A DNA stretch of 64,000 nt from Malania oleifera (taxonomy: Eukaryota; Streptophyta; Magnoliopsida; Santalales; Ximeniaceae). Both the position numbers and the translations under genes were made by a program. Below are positions 56,910 through 64,000 of the stretch, one piece after another; the stretch's first letter is position 1, and every line of letters starts with the position of its first letter. The stretch lies in assembly GCF_029873635.1 (NCBI RefSeq), contig NC_080420.1, positions 120,536,719-120,600,718 on the forward strand, read 5' to 3'. A model generated the notes under the pieces. The model was not told the origin of the DNA and did no database searches. It worked only from the letters and a program-made list of their open reading frames with translations.

Positions 56910-57181
56910 CAGTTTATTAAGGATTAAGCAACCAAAAAATCAATTTATAACCCTTTGACTTTGACCCATTCACCTTCGTCGACAAAATGACATCTTTGTT
57001 GACGAATTACAGAAGGACGTTCGTTGACGAAAGGAGTTTCGTCGACGAACCCTAAGCTTGAACTTTCAGTCGTTCAGGATCTTTTCGTCAACGACGCCCT
57101 GAGCTTCGTCGATGAAACCTACTGAAAATACATTTTTCTTATTTATTTCTTTATTTTTCGGGTTCAAATTTCTACAAAAAC

Positions 57182-57780
57182 TAAGCTGCTTTAGCCTCTA
57201 TTGTCAATGTATAGTCGAGTTAATGTTATTCTAATTTTTGTTTAGTAAATATCGGATAAGATACTTACCTTGAACGTTATTTCGAGTAGTAAAAAGTTAT
57301 GTTGGGTAATTATTTTGCATTCATTGAAAATATCATAATTTTAAAACTTTTTCCAACTTAAAACATTCTGCTAATGATAAAAGCTAAAGTTTTTGACTAA
57401 TGTGTAGCCCGTGTAAGTTGAATTTACCACTTTTATACTATGCATTGTTTTAACAACTCGATTAATCAGTCAGTGCATTCACTTTTTTTATTTTTGAATT
57501 TAACGCTTTTACACATATGTTAAAAATATCAATAATTAAAAATCAATCAATTATTAAAATCTTGTTTCTCATACATCATAATTTTTTTTGTGACTACAGA
57601 TTTCAACTCATTGAGGAAAAATTATCTGTAAAGATTGTAAATACCTAAAAAATATAATGACAAATCATCAAAATAATTTTTTTTTTATATCTTTACAAAA
57701 ATCCCCCACTTCACAATTTTATTAACAAAATAATTGTTTTTATTAATAAATAAATAAATAAATTGCAAGTGTTCTCAACA
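57182..57780. other. No gene seen; AT-rich distal promoter region of the SYP4 gene
   Basis: No element or coding region is recognisable. The sequence changes abruptly at about 57,780 from AT-rich to GC-rich, marking the start of the transcribed 5' part. Confidence 0.4.
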
Positions 57781-58075
57781 TTTCCTTCCGAGGCAAAGAC
57801 AAAGTTTCACTCACCAGTCTCATCCCCCTAGAGAACCCACTGCCGACGCTCCGGTTATCTCTCCGACGACCCACCGGTTCACAACTCACCGGCGCCGGCG
57901 GCGCGTAACTTCCCTTCGATCGCTGACCTCGTCGCCGTCATCCTCCTCCTTCACCGCATCTGAAATGCGACAGCCTTCTTCAAGTCTCTCCTTTTTACAG
58001 ATCTGCACAGCGACGCGGGTCCGAACATCGTGTAGCTCTTGATCTCGCGAAATTCGCGTTCTTTTTCGATCGCTC
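57781..58075 (+). promoter_or_regulatory. SYP4: 5' untranslated / proximal promoter region of the SYP4 gene
   Basis: A GC-rich stretch with CCGGCGCCGGCGG (about 57,890) and pyrimidine-rich TC runs directly precedes the start codon. No clear TATA box is seen, as in many plant housekeeping genes. The exact transcription start cannot be set from sequence alone. Confidence 0.5.
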
Positions 58076-58284
58076 ATGGCTATGAGGAATCGGACGATTC
58101 TCTATAAGAAGTACAGAGATGCGTTGAAGAGCGTGCGCGCGCCGGCGGGATCGTCTCCCTTGTCCTCGTCCGCGTCTTCGCCGTCGACCTCCGGTGGTCC
58201 GGTCATCGAGTTGGTCAGCACTTCGCTCCTTCACCCGAACCGGGCTTATGCTCCGCTCAGCACGGATGATCCGGGTAGTTCGAG
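58076..58284 (+). CDS. SYP4: Exon 1 of a SYP41/42/43-type syntaxin (trans-Golgi t-SNARE)
   Basis: The first 70 codons begin MAMRNRTILYKKYRDALKSV and continue with GGPVIELVSTSLLHPNRAYA and PLSTDDPGSSR. This closely matches the conserved N-terminus of Arabidopsis SYP41/42/43 (MATRNRTLLYRKYRNALRSV..PVIEMVSTSLLNPNRSYAPVSTEDPG), Tlg2/syntaxin-16-type Qa-SNAREs of the trans-Golgi network that work with SYP61, VTI12 and VPS45. The N-terminal peptide is the part known in this family to bind the VPS45 protein. The start is the first ATG after the GC-rich leader and matches the family start. The exon ends at an AG|GTATGT donor (GT at 58,285) in phase 2. The Habc domain, SNARE motif and membrane anchor must lie beyond the right end. 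Confidence 0.93.
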
Positions 58285-59589
58285 GTATGTTTATCTTTTT
58301 TTATATATGAGAGATCGGAGAATTGGATTAGGTCGACTAGAAATGGTATTAGCGTGAAATTCTTGTAAAATTTTGGCCATGCAACATATCCTAAACTGTG
58401 ATTGGAGGATGGATTAGGTCGACGAGAAGCGCATTGAGACAAGAGTTAGAAGCTGCAAATTGCTGGTTTAGAAGTTGTGATTTGTAATGTGGTTTGTAAG
58501 TGTCATGCGTATTACCTCGTTTATGCTAAATTGGATTTCGTGTTGGTGGATTTGTACATCTAGGAAGACATTGTTTGAAAATTTGGTGCGGAAGGCAGTT
58601 GTTTAGTTGCATGTGAGATGAAATACCTGATGGGAATTAATAGAACCATGTTTGAATTTCATGACTGGGTGCAGTTGTAATATTTATTTGTAGCCTTGGC
58701 TTAGACTATAGAGGATTTGACTAGCAGGGTCCCCCAGGAAATGCATTAGACTTTCTTTATTAGCCAATGGATGGATATAAATTTACCAACAAAAGAACCC
58801 TGAATTAAAATGGGAGTCAAAATTGAACTACAGATTGTTCTTTTGAAAAGAGCAAGGTTTTAGCCATTTTCCATGTTTTGATATCTTTGATTGGGTCATG
58901 TCCTGATGGGGTTGCCATTTCATTTTTCATTGCAATATGAGTTATGCTTTGCCGAGGTGAGTTGAGGCAATTTTAATGGTTAAAGATATAGTTTTTGCTC
59001 AATCTTGTCAGCTTAAGTTTGAATCTCAATAAGAACGGGCAAAGTGAAAAAAATAAGTACAAAAGTGTTAGGGGAAGGAATTATTTTTAAGATCTGGGTC
59101 TGCAGAAGAGAAACCTGTCTTCTGAGATGGTTTAATTTGCTTTAGATCTCGAAAGTAGTCCTCTCTTGACTATTCATTTAGATGAATAAAAATTGTATTA
59201 AGAGAACAAGAAATATTAAAGGAGGAGGACAGGCCAACATCCTGAAAACGAGAGAAAGAGAGGAAAATAATAATAAAATTAAGAATTCAGAAATGAAAAT
59301 ACATCATCTCAACAAGCTCTCAAAGTCTGTAGTTATGATGAACTGGCTTTTACATTTCAATAGAGGACTTTTGATTCTACCAACTGAACTAGCTTTTGGT
59401 CATGGTCTCTTTTTATTTTTATTTTTTATTTTTTTTCTTTTGATGCTTTCCAAGATATGAGCTCTAATTGATTTCCTCCATCTTGTTAAGGTTTCACAAG
59501 TGTCATAGTACAATTGTCTTTGTTTCCTCCCCAGGTGTATTTTTAATGATTTATTACAACTTTTGTTTTATAGCACTAGTATATTCTGA

Positions 59590-60165
59590 TACCTTGGATC
59601 TATTATACCAGCTGAAGGAGAAATTAAAAAAGATGTAATATATAGAGTTAAAGCAAGATAGGTAAAATGGAAAAGTGCTTTAGGTGTGTCACATGATTGT
59701 AGAATACCCTTGAAATTAAAAGAAAAGTTATATAGGACCACCATAAGACTATCTATGCTATACCAATCAAAATATTGAATAACTAAGAAACAATATATCC
59801 AAAAAGTATAAGTTGTGAAAATGAAAGTATTGAGGTGGATGAGTGGTATAGTGTTAAGAAATAAATTAAGGATTGAAAATATTCATAGTAAGTTAGGCGT
59901 AGATAAGAGAAGGGCGGGTTAGTTGGTTTGGGCATTTGTAGCGTAGCCCAAATAGTGCACTAGTGAATAAGAGTGAGTTTGATACTGAGAGTGGCAGCAG
60001 AAAGGGTTGTTGTAGACCTAAATTTACTTGGAATGATATAATTAGTAAGGATTTAGCAGTCCTAAATTGCTGAAGAACATTGCCAACGATTGTGTACGTT
60101 GTCAGAAAAGGATTCATGTAGCTGATCCCACCTAGAAGGACTTGCAGCTTGAACTGTTGTTGTCT
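59590..60165 (+). mobile_element. RTE-clade LINE, 3' fragment
   Basis: From 59,590 one frame reads YLGSIIPAEGEIKKDV and RIPLKLKEKLYRTTIR, then after frame changes MKVLRWMSGI, and finally KRIHVADPT near 60,110. These are typical of the C-terminal part of plant RTE-type LINEs. It carries stops and frame changes, lacks the reverse transcriptase core and so is 5'-truncated. It ends near TTGTTGTCTTTG. No clear target duplication was found. Confidence 0.8.
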
Positions 60166-61121
60166 TTGTTTTGTTTATGACAACTTTTGATTCATCGCCT
60201 CTATGAATGTGTTGAGAACAAAGCCTGTACCACTCCACTAGAAATATACATTTATTTTTTATCTTTATTGAAAAGCTTTAGTTTGCCAATAGTGAACACC
60301 TATGTTGACAATAAGTTTCTTGACTTTATCATTAAAAATAAAGTTCTACCTCACATAGTTCAACCAAATGTTTGAAGGATCCCCCCCTCTCCCTTGTTGG
60401 GTGACCCAGTTGAAGCTATGGTCATTGGTGGGGTAAACCAGCCTTGCGCAAAAAAGTTTTTTCATGTCGCTAACTTGCTACTGCTTAGACTGAAGCCTTA
60501 AACCTCACAGATGATAAGGTCGTTGATTACCACTACAACAACTGCAGCTGTTTTAGCCTGTTTGTTTATTTACTGAGTTAATGATACATATGCACTGCAG
60601 CAGCAGGTAATGCACAATTGCATATCCACACATGCACACCAACTTCAGTAAATTTTTAATTGAATCAAACCTTTATTTTCCCTACCTTTCAATATTTGTG
60701 TCTCATAATAATAATAAGAGTTCCAAGAATATTTAAAAATAAAAAATTTAAAATTTATTTAAGATTGTCATTCGTGATTGTTTTTTGGCTCTAATTGGCT
60801 GATAGGTGACTAGCATCTTGGAGATTGGTGTAATATTATCTTCGTAATACATGTATAATGATGTCATATTGAGACTACCAACCAACTCTGAATGTTCCAA
60901 CCTGGCTTCACAGAGTTGGTCATTGGTCCAGGTTTTAAAATAATGCAATCTATTCAATTTGGAGCTGCAATTTTCTATGCTTTATGAGTTTTCAGGATTT
61001 CTTTCTTTGATTTCATATATATATATATTTTCTCTTCCCCAAAGTTAAAAGTACAATTTTATTAAGAAGGAGAAGAAGTACGAGAGAGAGGATAAGATAT
61101 CCTCTAGAAAAAAATAAAATG
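60166..61121. other. Intronic sequence without recognised feature
   Basis: No gene. A reverse-oriented short element ending ACCACTACAACAACTGCAG at about 60,545 could be another small LINE tail (RTE elements end in GTTGTTGTAGT-like runs). The boundaries are unclear. Confidence 0.35.
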
Positions 61122-61419
61122 TGTTAAAGCTTGATATACATCGTTGACCAACAAGGCAACAACCTAACAGCTTAAGCTTCTAGGTAAAGTGGTATTTATT
61201 AAAGTTAGTTACTAGGAGGTCTTGGGCTATAGTCTTGTTGCCCACATTTATTGTGTGGTGTTTAAAAAACTATTGTATTCCCTATCATGGGTGTTATTTA
61301 TTGTGTATTTATCTCTCCACGTGCTATTGGACTGCATGTGTGGGGGAGTGTTAAAGCTTGATTTACATTGTTGGCCACAACATAATAACTTAAGCTTCTA
61401 GGTCAAGCGTAATCTAACA
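61122..61419 (+). mobile_element. Small TRIM in the SYP4 intron
   Basis: Terminal direct repeats start TGTTAAAGCTTGAT at 61,122 and 61,349; the second ends AATCTAACA at 61,419. Both contain 'CTTAAGCTTCTAGGT'. Perfect 5-bp duplications AAATG lie at 61,117-61,121 and 61,420-61,424. The inner 150 bp carries AGGAGGTCTTGGGC..AGTCTTGTTGCCC, wording common after the primer site in plant TRIMs. No protein. Confidence 0.82.
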
Positions 61420-61424
61420 AAATG

Positions 61425-62363
61425 CAAGAGAGAAAAGCAAAAGGGATGAAGTAGAGACCTCAAATCTCATTTTAAATCAACCAAATGATACCTCCTCAAA
61501 AGCTTTAGAAGACCATTGAAAAAGAAGCAAAGAAAACAACCCCACTTCAAGATCAGTGGACAACACTTGATCCTTAAAATTTTGGCATTACAACCCAACT
61601 GAATTGACCAGACAACAGCAAAAAGAGCACTGCACAATAGAACCTTACCCTCCTTACTCCCCCCACAAAAAAAAAAAAAAAAAAAAACACCCCTGCACAT
61701 CTAATGAAAACCTTTCCAGAAAATACAGACATTGACCCTCAAATTATGGAATAAACTTTCAAATAAGCGTATAAATAGTGTTGTGTGGAATGAGAGCTAT
61801 ACTCACTACTACAGAGAAAAGAACATACACATTGGAAGATAATGTCACAAGGCCTCCTGATCTACAACGATTCATAGTGTTAATTCTACTAATAACAGCA
61901 GTCTAGACAAAAATCTAAGTCTTGGAAGTAAACTCAATTTTCCAAATAAAAGCATTCTGAAGGAAATAATCAAAGTTAGGTCACACACCAAATGTTAATT
62001 GAAGAATTGCAAGAGAAAATGCAAAAACTGTCCAAGGTCCAAGCCCTTGCAAGTTGTATCTTACTTGGAAGAGAACCAAAAAGAATTAAGCAAGACTTAC
62101 CCAGAGGCTGAATGAGAAAGAAGTAAAAATGAAAAGTAAGATGCCCAATTTTTGAGAAATTGCTAGTTAGATCTCCTATTGCTAATTTGATAATATAGGA
62201 TTAGATGTTTGATACACATGCTTATGAGTGCTTGAAAATTGGCTTATTGATTAATGTACACAATGTGCTAGCTAGAATCTTTCATGGTACTGAAACGTCC
62301 TTTAACAGTATCACAGTAAATGGGGATTGCCCATCCATTTTTCTGTCCTAGATTTTTATGCTA
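61425..62363. other. Intronic sequence without recognised feature
   Basis: AT-rich, with an A run at 61,663-61,687. No coding or RNA gene is supported. Confidence 0.4.
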
Positions 62364-62381
62364 TTGTTGTGAGTGCTGTTT

Positions 62382-63873
62382 CTTGAATACTCTTTGGAAT
62401 AGAGGATGTGATAGATACAAATACTCTTTGGAATAGATTAGCTAGCTTTATTAAAAAGATAGCAAAAGAGATTTTAGGTGAATCAAGGGGAAGATTCTCG
62501 AATAGCAAAGAGAGTTGGTGGTGGGATAAAGATGTACAAAAAATCATAAAGAAAAAAAGAATTTGGTATAAAACGTGGCAAAAATGTAGAAACAGAGATA
62601 ACTTTGAAAAATATAAGGAGGCAAGAAAAGATGCCAAAAAAGGCCGCTAGTGAAGTTAAATATAGATCATTTAATAGTATGTATGATAGATTAGGTACAA
62701 AAGAAGGGGAAAGAGATATATTTAAACTTGCTAAAGTTAGAGAAAGGAAGAGTAAGGACTTAGGAAACGTAAAATGTATAAAAAGTGAGGATGATATTGT
62801 CTTGGTTAAGGACGAAGATATTAAAGAAAGATGACGAAGTTACTTTAGTAAGTTGTTTAACGAAAACCAAAGAGAAGACTTAAACTTAGAATTGTCAAAT
62901 GAGGAAAAGACTAAAAATATAAGATTTATTCGCAAAATTATAGTTAACGAAGTTAAGTTTGCACTAAAAAAGATGAAAAATGGGAAAGTTATGGGACTAG
63001 ATAACATCCCAATTGAAGTTTGGAAATGCTTGGGTGATAACGGAATTATATGGTTAACTAATTTATTTAATACAATTGTAAAAACTAAGAAAATGCCAGA
63101 TGAGCGGAGGAAAAATACTTTAATACCTATATACAAAAATAAAGGAGATATTCAAAATTGTAATAACTATCGTGGAATTAAACTTATGAGTCATACGATG
63201 AAACTATAGGAAAGGGTAGTTAAACAAAGATTAAGGTTAGAAACGAAGATCTCAGAAAATCAATTTGGTTTTATGCCTGGGAGATTTACCACAGAAGCTA
63301 TTTATCTTTTAAGAAGATTAATGGAAAAGTTTAGGGAAAAGAAGAGGGACTTGCATATGATATTTATTGACCTTGAGAAAGCATATGAAATGATACTTAG
63401 GGAAGTTCTATGGTGGGTTTTAACCAGCTATGTTATATGGATAGGAATGTTGGGCAACGAAGAAACTTAATATCTAAAATGTAAAAGTTGCCGAGATGAA
63501 AATGCTTAGATGGATGAGTGGTATAACATTGAAAGATAAATTAAGGAATGAACATATTCGTGGTAAGTTAGATGTAGTTCTTATAGAAGATAAGATAAGG
63601 GAGGGACGACTCAGATGGTATGGATACTTGCAACGTAGGCCACATAGTGCGCCTATGAGGAAAAGTGACTTAGTTACTGTGGGGGCGGGGGGGGGGGGGG
63701 GCAGTAGAAGGGGTAGGGGTAAACTTAAAATAACTTGGGAGGAGATAGTGAGTAAGGATTTAATATCCTTGAATCTCTCAAAAGAAATGGTCCATGATCT
63801 CATAAATTGGCGGAAAAAGATTCATATAGCATACTCCACTTAGTGGGACTAAGACATGGTTTTGTTGTTGTTG
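62382..63873 (+). mobile_element. RTE-clade LINE, truncated and internally deleted
   Basis: An 18-bp direct repeat TTGTTGTGAGTGCTGTTT at 62,364-62,381 and 63,874-63,891 flanks it; the TTG part overlaps the (TTG)n tail, so at least GAGTGCTGTTT is certain. Order: linker (WWWDKDVQKIIKKKRIWYKT, about 62,517-62,576), pre-RT (LGTKEGERDIFKLAKVRERK), RT start (NGKVMGLDNIPIEVWKCLG; NNYRGIKLMSH), RT motif A region (ENQFGFMPGR; HMIFIDLEKAYE), then directly the C-terminal part (MLRWMSGITL; RLRWYGYLQRRP; WRKKIHIA). The RT motif with YxDD is missing, so the copy has an internal deletion near 63,420 besides stops and frame changes. A 16-bp phrase, AATACTCTTTGGAATA, occurs twice at its 5' end. Confidence 0.88.
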
Positions 63874-64000
63874 TTGTTGTGAGTGCTGTTTATACAGAGA
63901 ATTCCATGTGCCACTCGTATACATTTTATGATAGCTTTGACCTTGGTTCTGGCGATTATTTTTCTGTTGCAAAAGAAAAAAGATAAGGCAGAATTTTTTT

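Larger units (their letters stand above)
44419..57176 (-). mobile_element. Gypsy-type solo LTR, outermost shell of a nested block
   Basis: It starts (minus) TGTAGAAATTTGAACCCG at 57,176 and ends GGTTGGGGCATTACA at 44,419. The right flank AAAAC and left flank AAAAA match 4 of 5. Its two halves (44,419-45,002 and 56,419-57,176) join into an LTR of about 1.34 kb similar in the middle to the one at 1-1,300. TCGTCGACGA palindromes lie at about 56,965-57,120, a TATA (minus) at about 56,944, and a (GA)n tract at 56,841-56,907. It encloses the LTR at 45,003-56,413. Confidence 0.78.
58285..64000 (+). other. SYP4: Intron 1 of the SYP4 gene (continues past the window)
   Basis: The expected next exon (encoding a ...VGLPPxWVDVSEEI-type stretch) is not found before 64,000, so the intron is at least 5.7 kb, long for this family. 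It holds two RTE LINE copies, one TRIM, an A-rich run (61,663-61,687) and about 3 kb of unassigned AT-rich sequence. The two RTE copies and the TRIM all lie in the same orientation as the gene. Confidence 0.75.

Noticed and set aside
57886-58234. Arg-rich open frames on the minus strand opposite SYP4 exon 1
   Set aside because: Antisense shadows of the GC-rich leader and exon.
60380-60550. Possible SINE or tRNA-derived sequence in the SYP4 intron
   Set aside because: No A and B boxes of a Pol III promoter could be placed and no flanking duplication was seen.

Overview
This is a repeat-rich piece of a flowering-plant nuclear genome, most likely a dicot. The plant signs are the first exon of a SYP4-type (Tlg2-like) syntaxin gene, a box C/D snoRNA cluster behind a telo-box promoter, initiator-methionine primer sites in the LTR elements, and RTE and L1 LINEs. 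Only two host loci are supported: the snoRNA pair at about 39,131-39,565 (minus) and the SYP4 gene from 58,076 (plus), whose first intron runs off the right end. Almost everything else is transposable elements, most of them with target-site duplications (TSDs) I could read directly.

Layout. 1-1,300: part of a minus-strand LTR. 2,948-6,939: a non-autonomous hAT element holding a Tat-type solo LTR (3,541-6,880), which holds a TRIM (5,736-6,110). 8,272-10,017: a SIRE-like solo LTR. 12,880-18,272: a second hAT holding a solo LTR (13,436-17,932), which holds another (14,504-16,949). 18,826-30,902: a full-length but broken Tekay/Del chromovirus with TSD ATTCT, inserted in an L1 fragment and itself hit by a third hAT (24,378-25,322) and an unrelated solo LTR (26,528-28,586). 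31,772-37,397: a decayed copia element inside a roughly 270-bp tandem repeat, carrying a Tekay-like solo LTR (34,808-36,974) in its 3' LTR. 38,400-39,790: a unique island with the snoRNA pair. 40,966-43,092: a solo LTR. 44,419-57,176: a nest of six LTR insertions up to four levels deep, five of them solo LTRs and one a shortened gypsy copy. 57,800 onward: the SYP4 promoter, exon 1 and a long intron loaded with two RTE LINE copies and a small TRIM.

The most interesting signals are four. (1) A module of TCGTCGACGA palindromes with an ACCGAG box lies just upstream of the TATA box in several gypsy-type LTRs and also in the unrelated copia LTR. (2) Several LTRs contain tandem hairpins whose loops are conserved while their stems vary in a compensating way. 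(3) A duplicated C/D snoRNA carries an exact match to a universally conserved stretch of 18S rRNA. (4) Solo LTRs outnumber elements with internal regions by about ten to three. All boundaries, TSDs and hairpins were read by eye; family names rest on protein motifs and LTR end signatures, not on database searches.
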